From positions 1 to 23,297 of IMG/VR virus record IMGVR_UViG_3300006737_000228: 23,297 nucleotides of DNA. The stretch is one strand, 5' to 3'. This document shows positions 6,830 to 15,383 of the stretch, one piece after another. The notes beneath the pieces were generated by a model, which did no database searches, was not told the origin of the DNA, and worked only from the letters and a program-made list of their open reading frames with translations. The position numbers were made by a program, and so were the translations under genes. This DNA is from a virus. How positions within the stretch are numbered: the first letter of the stretch is position 1; every line of letters starts with the position of its first letter.

Positions 6830-8248
6830 TCACACATTATCGTACTTTCTTCCGTGTTTTTCTTTATCATACTTCAGATCTCCAGCTAATTTAGATATAT
6901 GTTTCTCATCATCTGTCATTTGCCTGTCACTTCCACCATGTTTAGCATCATATTTAACGTCTCTTTTTAGATAATCCATATGTGCAGCGTCATCTTTTTC
7001 TGTAGCTCTAAGATTTTTAGAAGTAACCTTAGTATGAGCATGATCCATAGAGTGCATACCAGCTCCTTTACTTCTAGCTTTTTGAGCAGCTGTTGGTCCT
7101 GATCCAGCACCTTTCATTTTAGCATTAGCTACAGATCCTGCTATCTTAGTTGCAGCTTCTTTAGATTTACCTTCTGATTCTAATTTTTTAACTAAACTAT
7201 CAAATGATGAAGGACCTTTAGCATTATACATACCCGGTGCATCTTCAATAGCTTGCTTTAAATGATCAGGTAATTTATCTTGATCACCCACTAAAGCTTT
7301 GCTTGGCCCATGATGCATAGACATACCTTGCATTTGGTTCTGTCCTTGCATTTGAGTTTGATAAGGATTATATTGAGGAGTAGGCGTACCAGTGCTACTA
7401 GCTATTGTATTAAACTGCTGTGCAGTGTTCTCTCGTTGAGCAGATACTTTACTAGGATCTAACATATTATTAGGATCATTAGTTAACATACCACTGTTTA
7501 ATGGTCTACCACCCATTTGCATTGTACCTTTAGCCGGTGGTGTAGGCTGTGGGTTTCCTATTGGATCTTGTTGAGGGTTTACCATTGGAAAACCTTTACC
7601 TTTTGTTTTTACTTGTCTCATTTGCGTTCCTTTATTGCCTAAGTTTGGACCTATATTTAAGTTTTGATAATACGGGTCGTTTTTTCTTTCGTTAAATAAT
7701 CTTTCTTGTTCTTTCTTTTCTTCTTCTGCTTTTTCTTTTTGAGCTGCTGCTTCATTCATTACAGCTTGCTCTACACTTATATTATCTTTTCTAGCAGATT
7801 TATCGAATTTTCTTTTATCTTTTAAAGTAGCTACAACATCTGCAGATTCCTGTCTTTGATCATCAGTAAGAATATTACCTTTATCTTTCTGCATTCTTTT
7901 AGCTTCTTTAATGTCTTGTTTTAAATCTTTACGTCTTTCTTTATCTTCGTTTTTAAGATCTTTATAAGTTTTTTCACTAGAAGGTTTATCTCTATTAGCT
8001 AATTCGTCTATACTACCTTTAGGTGGAGTGCCATCAACTTTACCTTCATCTGATGTTCCAGTCTTTACATCATTAGTTTTATCTTCAGTAACAGTTTCCC
8101 CATCCGCTGTTTTATTAAGTATATTACTTAAATCAGGCATTTGAAATTGTAAAGCGTTAAAATTACTAGTCCCTTTATTTTTTGGATTTTTAAAACCTGC
8201 TGGACCTTCTGATCCGCTAAATGGATTTTTATTTTGTTTATATGACAT
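6830..8248 (-). CDS. Long disordered charged virion-type protein
   Basis: The protein has 472 residues. The N-terminal half is polar and Lys/Glu/Asp-rich, with a coiled-coil stretch at about 95-200 (many KDKRKFDK/EEEKKEQE blocks). The middle is Pro/Gln/Gly-rich with QMQGQNQMQGMSMHHGPSKA. Then comes FDSLVKKLESEGKSKEAATK, a short helical motif common in marine phage proteins, and the C-terminus has a charged HxxD-rich segment. No enzymatic motif is visible. It is probably a structural or scaffolding protein. Its start overlaps the upstream gene by 11 bases. Confidence 0.55.
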   Translation of the reverse strand: MSYKQNKNPFSGSEGPAGFKNPKNKGTSNFNALQFQMPDLSNILNKTADGETVTEDKTNDVKTGTSDEGKVDGTPPKGSIDELANRDKPSSEKTYKDLKNEDKERRKDLKQDIKEAKRMQKDKGNILTDDQRQESADVVATLKDKRKFDKSARKDNISVEQAVMNEAAAQKEKAEEEKKEQERLFNERKNDPYYQNLNIGPNLGNKGTQMRQVKTKGKGFPMVNPQQDPIGNPQPTPPAKGTMQMGGRPLNSGMLTNDPNNMLDPSKVSAQRENTAQQFNTIASSTGTPTPQYNPYQTQMQGQNQMQGMSMHHGPSKALVGDQDKLPDHLKQAIEDAPGMYNAKGPSSFDSLVKKLESEGKSKEAATKIAGSVANAKMKGAGSGPTAAQKARSKGAGMHSMDHAHTKVTSKNLRATEKDDAAHMDYLKRDVKYDAKHGGSDRQMTDDEKHISKLAGDLKYDKEKHGRKYDNV

Positions 8249-8684
8249 TTGATCTTTGTTTATCTTGATTAACGAAGCTTATAGCTTTAGCTGTAACCTT
8301 CCATGAGTATTTATTATTATCACTCAAATATTTAGTAGGCATATCTTCTTCGCCTAACATAAAACGGTACATACGTGAGATTAGCTGTTTGCACTTATAG
8401 GAAACTTTATATATATGATATTTTTGAGTAGTGCGATTTCTCTCTCTCCACACCTTTATCCACTCTTGTTTCAATAATCTGTTCCAGCGTCTATTGTCCC
8501 AGCTATATGAGTAAGTACCTTTTTTAAAATCATCTTTATTAAACAAATCTATAGCATCTAGATATATTAATAATTCTAAATCTGCATCGTTTATGCCATA
8601 AGTTTTGCACGCCCACTTTCTAATTATTCTATAGTGTTTAAGTAGATTTAACTCTTTTAAATCATTAGAACTTACTCTTCTCAC
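8238..8684 (-). CDS. Winged-helix-like protein, possible DNA-binding regulator
   Basis: The protein has 148 residues. LLKHYRIIRKWACKTYGINDADLELLIYL (about residues 14-42) is a helix-turn-helix-like opening. SYSWDNRRWNRLLKQEW follows, then a 'WRERNRTTQKYHIYKVS' strand pair (about 79-95) that would form the wing, and a helix. This is the layout of MarR-like winged-helix proteins and of a family known from marine phages. Binding DNA near the late promoter is possible, but residues cannot be proven. It starts 1 base after the stop of the upstream gene. Confidence 0.45.
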   Translation of the reverse strand: MRRVSSNDLKELNLLKHYRIIRKWACKTYGINDADLELLIYLDAIDLFNKDDFKKGTYSYSWDNRRWNRLLKQEWIKVWRERNRTTQKYHIYKVSYKCKQLISRMYRFMLGEEDMPTKYLSDNNKYSWKVTAKAISFVNQDKQRSNVI

Positions 8685-8685
8685 G

Positions 8686-9396
8686 CTATTTACCTTTCTT
8701 TTTTCTATTTTTCTTTTTAGCTTTTCTATTATCCTTCTTTGCTGCTTTTTTATTTTGTCTTATAGATTTTTTATCTTCTCTAAATTCTGTTCTAGAAGCT
8801 TTTTTAGCTTTTCTACGTTCTTTACCTTTTAAACCTGCAGTATCCTCTTCCATTTGTTTTCTCTTCTCTTCTTTGGCAGTTGCTTTAGCATCTTTCTTAG
8901 CGTCACGTATTTGCTTTTTATTTTCTCTAGATTCTTTTCTTCGGTCTTTGCCTGACATGTCATCTTCATACTCAAGCTCATAGCTATCTTCTATATTCTC
9001 ACCTCTACTTGTTGCTTCTCTTTCAGCTTCAGCTTCTTCAGCTTCTTGTTCTCTTTGTTTTTCTAGTGCTTCTTTTTCTGCCTCTTCTTTTATTCTTTCA
9101 CCTTCTTGTTTAGCTCTAGTTTTCCAGTTCTGTCTTTCAGTTCTTCTAGCAGATGATCCTTGTTTTTCATCTATAACATCTTCAAGTTCACTAAGAGCGG
9201 GTGGTGTTCCGTCTAAATTATCTAGAGTATTTGTAGCATCGTCTGCTGAATCCACAGCATCTTCTGCTATACCTTCTGGACTGTCATCACCAGCTACAGC
9301 AACAGCAAACATAGGGCTTTGCATAGCAAGTCCTTGTTTAAATTGACTAGCGAATGAACCCTGTTTATACTTACCACCTTTTCTTGTTCTACTCAT
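8686..9396 (-). CDS. Highly charged coiled-coil protein
   Basis: The protein has 236 residues. An N-terminal segment contains LAMQSPMFAVAVAGDDSPEG (about 24-43), followed by an acidic stretch. The rest is Glu/Lys/Arg/Ala-rich coiled coil ending in a very basic Lys-rich tail (KKKNRKKKGK). It overlaps groES by 4 bases (ATGA), so its translation is coupled to the chaperonin genes. It may be a head scaffold or internal protein, but no family is recognised. The basic tail could bind DNA or RNA. Confidence 0.5.
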   Translation of the reverse strand: MSRTRKGGKYKQGSFASQFKQGLAMQSPMFAVAVAGDDSPEGIAEDAVDSADDATNTLDNLDGTPPALSELEDVIDEKQGSSARRTERQNWKTRAKQEGERIKEEAEKEALEKQREQEAEEAEAEREATSRGENIEDSYELEYEDDMSGKDRRKESRENKKQIRDAKKDAKATAKEEKRKQMEEDTAGLKGKERRKAKKASRTEFREDKKSIRQNKKAAKKDNRKAKKKNRKKKGK

Positions 9397-9662
9397 AATA
9401 TTATAACTACATCATGTTCTTTAATTACTTTCCAAAGTTCGCCTTTAATTTCTATATTAAATCCGGCTGCTTTATCATAGTATATTTTATTATCTTTTTT
9501 TAAACCTTTAACATCAGATCCTACAGCAACCACATCAGCTTCTCTATATCTTACGTCTTCTCGCTGATCTTCGCCTAATATTAAACCAGCTTTAGTTTTT
9601 ACAGATACTTCTTTTTTAGGACTTATTACTATATACTTACCTACGGCTTTCATCTCTAACAT
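9393..9662 (-). CDS. groES: Phage GroES co-chaperonin
   Basis: The protein has 89 residues. It matches GroES order: an N-terminal strand (GKYIVISPKKE), a mobile loop with the hydrophobic triplet AGLILG (L27 I28 L29, corresponding to the E. coli IVL motif), a strand VVAVGSD (45-51), IYYDKAAG and an ELWKVIKEHDVVIIL end strand (75-89). It caps the GroEL ring, making the folding chamber. The start overlaps the groEL tail by 26 bases (or 17 if the internal Met4 is used), so groES follows groEL here, the reverse of the bacterial groESL order. It probably helps fold phage structural proteins. Confidence 0.85.
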   Translation of the reverse strand: MLEMKAVGKYIVISPKKEVSVKTKAGLILGEDQREDVRYREADVVAVGSDVKGLKKDNKIYYDKAAGFNIEIKGELWKVIKEHDVVIIL

Positions 9663-11195
9663 TATTTATTATACAGTCAGTAGATATTATAGTTGTAGCT
9701 ACAGAAGCCGCGTTTTTAAGTGCGCTTTTAGTTACTAATAAAGGATCTATTATTCCGGCACTTACCATATCCACCGTATTTCCTGTAACCACATCGTATC
9801 CTATACCTTCTTCACTTGGAACTTCATCATATTCTATTCCAGCGTTTTTCATTATAACCTCAAATGGTTTTTTGATAGCACAATATAATACTTCTTCACC
9901 TACATTTTTAGGTATTAAATTTTGAGAAGCATTTAACAAGGCTATACCACCACCTGGTAATATACCTTGTTTTATCGCGGCTTTTGTAGCACAAATAGCA
10001 TCTTCCGCCCTATCTCTTTTTTCTTTTAATTCTACTTGAGAATTAGCACCTACTTTAACTATGGCAACTTTACCAGTGTAAAAAGCTAATTTTTTTTCAA
10101 GTTTAATTAATAAATTAGGGTCTTTAGTTGTATTTATTTTATCTTTAACTCTATTTATATTTGTTGCAAGAATCTCATTGTTTGACAAATCACATTGCAA
10201 TATAGTATTTTCTTTGTTAGTAGTAGACTTTAAACAGGTACCTAAATCATCTATTGATATTAAGTCCATATCATCACCTAAATCTTCATTTATAACCCTA
10301 GCGTTAGTAACTAAAGCCAAATCTTCTAGTATTGATTTTTTATTAACTCCATATACTGGAGCATCAATACATTAACATTTAAATTACCTTTTACTTTATT
10401 CATGGCTAGAGCTGTGCTTACCTGATGATCTACTTCGGCTATTATCAGTAAAGGTTTTTTATTTGTAATAACATATTCTAATACTTTTTGTATTTTTCTT
10501 ATGTTTAAAATTGCAGATTCACATATTAAAACCAAAGGATTATTTAGTTCACAACTACCTTGAGTTTTGTTATTTATAAAATGATTACTTTTTAAACTAG
10601 CTGGATACTCTACGCCTTCAATAAAATCAACATATGTTCTTTCATCATCACTAGTCTCTAACATTACAACCCCTGTTTTGTCTACACTTTTAAAAGCATT
10701 CGATATTATTGATCCTAGCTCTGTATCATTGTTAGCTGATATGGTAGCTACTTGATCTATTTTTTTGCCATTAATTTTTTTTGCTTTTTTGTTTAAATAT
10801 GCTATTACGTTTTCTACTCCATTATTTATTCCTAACTTTATATTTCGTAAATAGTCTATTTGATCGTGTTTAATAGCTTCATCTAATATAGCCTGAGCTA
10901 GAACAGTAGCAGTTGTAGTTCCATCACCTGCTTCTTGTACTGTTCTTTGAGCTGCTTGTTTTATTAATGTAGCTCCAATATTTTCTATGGGTTCACGTAA
11001 CGTTATCGCATTTGCTACACTTACTCCATCTTTAGTTATTATAGGTTCACCATTTGAATCCTCTAATATTACACATTTACCACTAGCGCCTAACGTAGAT
11101 GAAACTGCGTTAGTTAATTTATTTACGCCAGTTAGCAACTGACCCTGGGCTAAATCACCAAAGGCCAGTTCTTTTACTAACTTAACTTCTTGCAT
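9637..11195 (-). CDS. groEL: Phage GroEL chaperonin, one-base frameshift
   Basis: A chaperonin of about 519 residues if one base is restored. The upstream piece (11195-10326, 289 residues) has DSNGEPIITKDGVSVAN (D56, the E. coli D52 equivalent) and the ATP-binding DGTTTATVLA (91-100), then an apical domain. The reading frame breaks near 10362-10367. Beyond it the other frame continues with the conserved APVYGVNKKSILEDL, and the C-terminal piece (to 9637) has RAEDAICATKAAIKQG (D398 equivalent), PGGGIALL and GIIDPLLVTKSAL. The C-terminal GGM tail of bacterial GroEL is absent. It forms the ATP-driven folding ring with groES. The break could be a real mutation or a base-calling error. Confidence 0.85.
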
Positions 11196-11229
11196 TTTAT
11201 TTAATTTAATATTATTTGTTTGAATACTT

Positions 11230-11520
11230 TTACTCGAAGGTTTTAACTACTTTCGGTCCTTTGGTAAATTCTAACTTTTTCTTATAGTGTTCAATTGAAC
11301 TATCTATTGCTTGTTCAGCTCCAGTTATCGTTTCTCTTCTGGTAACATCATGCCACTCATTTGAGTTCATGTCTTTGTATTCGGTTTGTAAAAATCCATT
11401 AGGTAATTGAACAATTCTCCAGTTTTTCTTCTGTGTAATATGTTCCCATAATTTAATGGTCTCTTCGTTTGGTTGTGGTGCACTAGTCCACGAGTTAGTG
11501 CGGGTATATAAAAACGTCAT
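11230..11520 (-). CDS. Unrecognised small protein upstream of groEL
   Basis: The protein has 96 residues. The first part contains a Trp-rich segment (SWTSAPQPNEETIKLWEH, about residues 10-27) and a second WRIVQLPNGFLQTEYKDMN. The remainder is charged and helical (ITGAEQAIDSSIEHYKKKLEF). It has an A-rich leader typical of the window. No family is recognised. Its position between the fibre cluster and groEL gives no strong hint. Confidence 0.55.
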   Translation of the reverse strand: MTFLYTRTNSWTSAPQPNEETIKLWEHITQKKNWRIVQLPNGFLQTEYKDMNSNEWHDVTRRETITGAEQAIDSSIEHYKKKLEFTKGPKVVKTFE

Positions 11521-11557
11521 TGTATTTGGTTTTTAGTTATTATTGGTTGTTATTTAT

Positions 11558-11573
11558 AGTATCACTTGATACT
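11558..11573. repeat. Inverted repeat between fibre gene and small gene
   Basis: A perfect seven-base inverted repeat (AGTATCA, two-base loop, TGATACT) lies in the 62-base gap. It has no U-run on either strand, so it is a weak terminator candidate at best. It might instead be an RNA-processing or regulatory site separating the fibre genes from groEL. Confidence 0.3.
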
Positions 11574-11582
11574 TAATAGGTT

Positions 11583-11816
11583 TTACTCTTCGTAAGCTAA
11601 GTTTCTCCAGAATAGGGTTCCTCTTTCAGGATCAACTGTAACTACTTCTACTTTATCAGTGCTGGTATTATATCTTATCATACCCTCTACTGCTGTTGGT
11701 CTTTGTGCTGTAGTACCTACCGGCAACTGTATGTAACCGGTAGAGTCTACTTTTAAATTACCTTCTACTTCTAGAAAGTCAGATATGTTTACTTGTTGCA
11801 GAAAAACTATAGGCAT
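11583..11816 (-). CDS. Short fibre-like protein, mini-paralogue of the next gene
   Basis: The protein has 77 residues. Its N-terminus (MPIVFLQQVNIS) parallels the N-terminus of the upstream 472-residue fibre protein (MAIQFLQDIDLN). Its middle GYIQLPVGTTAQRPTAVEG followed by MIRYNTSTDKVEVV is a strand-turn motif common in phage fibres. It appears to be a shortened or split fibre module. Stop and start lie within 1 base of the upstream gene, so it is the end of a coupled fibre operon. Confidence 0.5.
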   Translation of the reverse strand: MPIVFLQQVNISDFLEVEGNLKVDSTGYIQLPVGTTAQRPTAVEGMIRYNTSTDKVEVVTVDPERGTLFWRNLAYEE

Positions 11817-11817
11817 C

Positions 11818-13236
11818 TTATCCTATTTTAATACACATTACTCTATATCTACCCGATGTAATAGTGCTTGCGTAGTTTACAGTAACTGCGCTTGTACTTG
11901 TTCTTACTACGTCAGCATATACAGTTTGTCCATATGAAGATAGCTCATTATCATTGTCATATATTTGAACTACCACATCTCTAGTACCTAAGTTATGTGT
12001 GTATATTACTGATGATGTACTTGTATTACCTTCTGTAGCTATAACACTTTGTGATCCTGCAGTTATTGATGATGTACTAGCAGCTGTTATTTGACCACGA
12101 GCATTAACAGTTATAACTGGTATTGCTGTAGCACCACCATAACTTCCAGCACTTACTGTTGTATCACTTATATCTACTGCACCTGCAGCATCTACAGTTA
12201 AACCTGAGTTAGAAGCAAATGAAGCTATACCAGGCGTAGTTGCAGTAGCAAGTCCAATGTTTTTGTTAACTACAACATAGTCTGTTAAAGCTACCGAGTC
12301 ACCAGAACTTTTAGCTACTTCTGATATAATTAAATCACCAACCTCAACAGTGTCAGTAAAGAAACTACCTGCAACAGTTACTACATAAGTATCACCTATT
12401 GCAATGTCTATACCTAGTGTTGCATCACCAATATCAGGTGTATTAAGAGTAGCGTTGTATCCACCTTTAAATGTCATACCACCTGAACCAGGAGACACAT
12501 AGGTTTTTAAAGCTGCTAATGTAGTTTCTACTACGGTAGTATTACTAGATTCACCAGCTTGACTCACTATCATAGTATCAGCATCTTCTAACGCACTTGC
12601 AGCAGTTGCATTTGTAATAAGAGTATTACCAGTAGTTGGACCATATTGAAGGTTAAGATCTATTCTAGATGAAGTTGAACTAGGATTAGTTTGAGTAGGT
12701 ATTACTACTCCACTCTGAGATCTAAAATCAACAGTATTTCTAGTAGCATCTATTGTTTCAGTAGTTGCTGTAGAACCATTGTTACTTGATAAAGTCCACG
12801 ATGTGAAAGAACTTCCTGAACCACTTGAAGCGGCGGTAATTAAACCTTTTGCGTTAACAGTTATGTTAGCATTTGTAAACGAACCTACGTTACTGTTTAC
12901 TGTCTTTAATGTAGAAGTTAAAGATAATGAACCACCACCTGCGTTAGCAGCTACGTAGTCAATATCACTACTTGTAAAAGTAACTGTATTAGTACTTTCT
13001 ACATTTTCCGAGTTAGGAGTACCTGCATTGTCTTTTAATACCCATCTATTATAATCTGCTACTAGTTGTACCCAAGCACTGCCATTAAAATATCTTAATT
13101 GATTAGATGAGGTTTCATATATTAATCTACCGGTTACCTGTCCTGATCCACCAGGATTACCAGATACGCTATCAACTACAACTTCTTTTATTTCTGCTAA
13201 GTTTAAGTCAATATCCTGTAAAAATTGTATTGCCAT
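11818..13236 (-). CDS. Tail-fibre/appendage protein
   Basis: The protein has 472 residues and is Ser/Thr/Val/Gly-rich, the usual composition of beta-repeat fibres. Features: N-terminal anchor (about 1-50) with GRLIYETSSNQLRYFNGSAW; two copies of a 'xVNAxGxITAAS' element (NITVNAKGLITAAS around 124-137 and VITVNARGQITAAS around 372-385); and a C-terminal THNLGTRDVVVQIYDNDNE strand segment, a motif shared with the next fibre protein. It is probably host-receptor binding. No depolymerase catalytic motif was seen. Confidence 0.6.
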   Translation of the reverse strand: MAIQFLQDIDLNLAEIKEVVVDSVSGNPGGSGQVTGRLIYETSSNQLRYFNGSAWVQLVADYNRWVLKDNAGTPNSENVESTNTVTFTSSDIDYVAANAGGGSLSLTSTLKTVNSNVGSFTNANITVNAKGLITAASSGSGSSFTSWTLSSNNGSTATTETIDATRNTVDFRSQSGVVIPTQTNPSSTSSRIDLNLQYGPTTGNTLITNATAASALEDADTMIVSQAGESSNTTVVETTLAALKTYVSPGSGGMTFKGGYNATLNTPDIGDATLGIDIAIGDTYVVTVAGSFFTDTVEVGDLIISEVAKSSGDSVALTDYVVVNKNIGLATATTPGIASFASNSGLTVDAAGAVDISDTTVSAGSYGGATAIPVITVNARGQITAASTSSITAGSQSVIATEGNTSTSSVIYTHNLGTRDVVVQIYDNDNELSSYGQTVYADVVRTSTSAVTVNYASTITSGRYRVMCIKIG

Positions 13237-13246
13237 TTTTATTTTT

Positions 13247-13807
13247 TTAGTTTAGATACGCAAAACCAGCTACAGCTGACTTAAACGTTATTGTTAAATT
13301 GTTTTTATCCGTATATACCAGAGCACCGTACATTTCTTCGTTACTGGTATTTACTGTTATAACTGATGGATATTTATCTAAGTTATGATTTATACTCCAA
13401 GTCGCAGTAGCTGATCCACCTCCTACTGTGAATATAAAAGTATCAGAAGTTATATCTGCTACACTAGAGTTGTTTGTTACTTTAAAAAGTCCTTTATAAT
13501 TTATAGTACTTGTAGTTACTACTGAAGATCCGTCTTGTTGTACATCTACACTTCCTGCTCCTCCTCCTTTAGCTACAAAATTACTATCAGCTACACCACC
13601 CTGAAACCAGTATTCTACTATATTACTACCGCTTGCTATTAAACCTGCCGTTAAACCTTCAAATCTAAAACCAGCTGTTATATTAGTTAAGGCATCATTT
13701 TTAGCATCTGTTAAAGTTGCACCTGTAAAAGGTCCATACTTAGAGTCTACAGGCTTTGTTGTACCTACTAATATACTCGACGATAATTCTATTCCTGGTA
13801 AACTCAT
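13247..13807 (-). CDS. Short fibre / fibre-tip-like protein
   Basis: The protein has 186 residues. Early residues contain a KYGPFTGATLTDAKNDAL segment and ITAGFRFEGLTAGL. The C-terminus has SINHNLDKYPSVITVNTS, then GALVYTDKNNLTITFKSAVAG and FAYLN, a strand motif common at the ends of marine phage fibre and appendage proteins and also present in diverged form in the downstream 472-residue protein. Receptor binding is inferred. It starts 1 base from the stop of the upstream large gene. Confidence 0.55.
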   Translation of the reverse strand: MSLPGIELSSSILVGTTKPVDSKYGPFTGATLTDAKNDALTNITAGFRFEGLTAGLIASGSNIVEYWFQGGVADSNFVAKGGGAGSVDVQQDGSSVVTTSTINYKGLFKVTNNSSVADITSDTFIFTVGGGSATATWSINHNLDKYPSVITVNTSNEEMYGALVYTDKNNLTITFKSAVAGFAYLN

Positions 13808-13808
13808 A

Positions 13809-15371
13809 CTAACTATTTCTTAATTGCATCGTTGAACCTGTAAGAGTTAACGAAGAGTTTGACGTATGTATTTTAAAAGATATACCAGACCATAAGCCTG
13901 TAGGTGAGTTTGCTGAAGATGTAGCTACAGCGTTAAACACTACTGTTATTGCGCCTTGATCTAGGCTAGTTACAAAATACTTTGTTTTAGTTGTGTTTGT
14001 TGCAGGATATGCTACAGCTAAAAATTCATTGTTTATTGCTAGTGGTATATTTATAGTGCCTGATGCCGAAGCAACAATAGCAACTGCTGTACCATTTTGT
14101 ATAGCTGTAACCATATCAGCTGTTGATATAGCACCAGCTTGTCTAAAATGATAAAATGGATATAAACCTGTTATAGTTCTATTAACACTATTAAAGCCAG
14201 TACTAGCAGCTTGAGGATTATTAACTGATCTTACTGCTGCAGGTCTAGTATCATCTACACCTTTACTATCTTTCAAAGCTAAACCAGCATCATAGTTTGC
14301 GGTTGATCCATAAACCACAGATGAGGTAGAACCACTTGCTGGAGCTGGTATTACTAAACCTGTGTCTGTAAAAGATTTTCCGTAACTTTTGTTAGGGTTA
14401 TTAGCATTGGCAAATCCAAACTGAGATGGTAAGTTAGATGCTGAACTTTCAATAGGTGCTCCAGAAATTAATGTAGAAGCTGATCCATTTACTGTTTTAG
14501 TTATTGATATATCAGTGTATATACCTGCATCATTTTTATTACCGCCTGCCGTTAACGCTGGACTATGTGTAGTTCCAACTTCTTTTGTTCCTGTTACTGT
14601 AGAACTTAAAGTTCTAGTTGGTATTGTATATAATGGTAGTGCAGTTGGAAATAGTAGCTCATCAAATATAGAAACAATTGTATCTCCTTTTAAATCTGCT
14701 ACTGTAGTTCCTGAAGGTATACCACCTAAATCACTTGTAGTTGCTATAGCATCTCCTAACGATGTATTATATACTGCGTTTACATCTACTTTACCTGCGG
14801 TACCTGCGTCGTCTACCGCTGCAAAACCACTTATAAAGTTTAAATCTGTTACATCTGTATCTACTGCAATACCGCCTTGCGATACTGTTAACGCGGATCC
14901 AGATCCGCCTGTAGATTCTATCTGTATTTCAGTAGAACTTACTTGAGTTAGTGTTATATTACTACCTTCTGATAGTTCTACTAAAGAGTTATCTGTACCT
15001 GAACCAGATGTTAAATTCAAAGGTACTTTAATTCCTGATTTAGGACCTGCATTTAAATCATATGTGTCACCAGGTGTTCCACTAGATGCAGCAATAGTAA
15101 TCTGGGCAGAATTATCACGCGTTAAGGTGATATTCGACCCAGCTACTACTTTAATTTGGGAATTATCTACTCCAAGACTGGACGTAAGATTTAAATCTAC
15201 GTTTGATCCGTCTGCAGTGGCATTTAAATCGTAATCATTAACACCTATTGCCGGTTTTAAACTCGATAGTGTAGCTTTTTTAGTATTTAAATTGTCTGAA
15301 CTATCGGATAATATGATTAAATCCGCGGCAACTGGCGTTAATTTACTAGGGTACGTGTAAATTATAGCCAC
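13809..15371 (-). CDS. Fibre-like protein with tandem 50-residue repeats
   Basis: The protein has 520 residues. Residues 47-96 and 104-153 are two tandem copies of one module that start YDLNA, pass a NLTS-D-NS turn, reach GSNITLT and end ITIAAS or IQIES. The same module is frequent in marine phage fibres. The rest is Thr/Ser/Gly/Ala-rich, with a probable beta-helix or trimeric body and a C-terminal STMQLRNS strand. No enzyme motif was seen. Together with the next three genes it forms the host-contact cluster. Confidence 0.6.
   Translation of the reverse strand: MAIIYTYPSKLTPVAADLIILSDSSDNLNTKKATLSSLKPAIGVNDYDLNATADGSNVDLNLTSSLGVDNSQIKVVAGSNITLTRDNSAQITIAASSGTPGDTYDLNAGPKSGIKVPLNLTSGSGTDNSLVELSEGSNITLTQVSSTEIQIESTGGSGSALTVSQGGIAVDTDVTDLNFISGFAAVDDAGTAGKVDVNAVYNTSLGDAIATTSDLGGIPSGTTVADLKGDTIVSIFDELLFPTALPLYTIPTRTLSSTVTGTKEVGTTHSPALTAGGNKNDAGIYTDISITKTVNGSASTLISGAPIESSASNLPSQFGFANANNPNKSYGKSFTDTGLVIPAPASGSTSSVVYGSTANYDAGLALKDSKGVDDTRPAAVRSVNNPQAASTGFNSVNRTITGLYPFYHFRQAGAISTADMVTAIQNGTAVAIVASASGTINIPLAINNEFLAVAYPATNTTKTKYFVTSLDQGAITVVFNAVATSSANSPTGLWSGISFKIHTSNSSLTLTGSTMQLRNS
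14913..15233 (-). repeat. Two tandem 150-base coding repeats in the fibre gene
   Basis: Repeat 1 (15084-15233) and repeat 2 (14913-15062) encode the two similar 50-residue modules of the fibre protein, separated by a 7-codon linker. They agree at the protein level but much less at the DNA level, which suggests an old duplication. They mark a modular fibre shaft. Confidence 0.65.
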
Positions 15372-15383
15372 AATTAATTATAT

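Noticed and set aside
10336-10342. Programmed minus-1 frameshift in groEL at A-AAA-AAT
   Set aside because: The conserved APVYG segment lies upstream of the slip site in the downstream frame, so a shift there would lose it.
14515-14946. 143-codon plus-strand frame inside the fibre gene
   Set aside because: It is antisense to a clear fibre gene with repeat structure and has no leader or neighbours in its direction.
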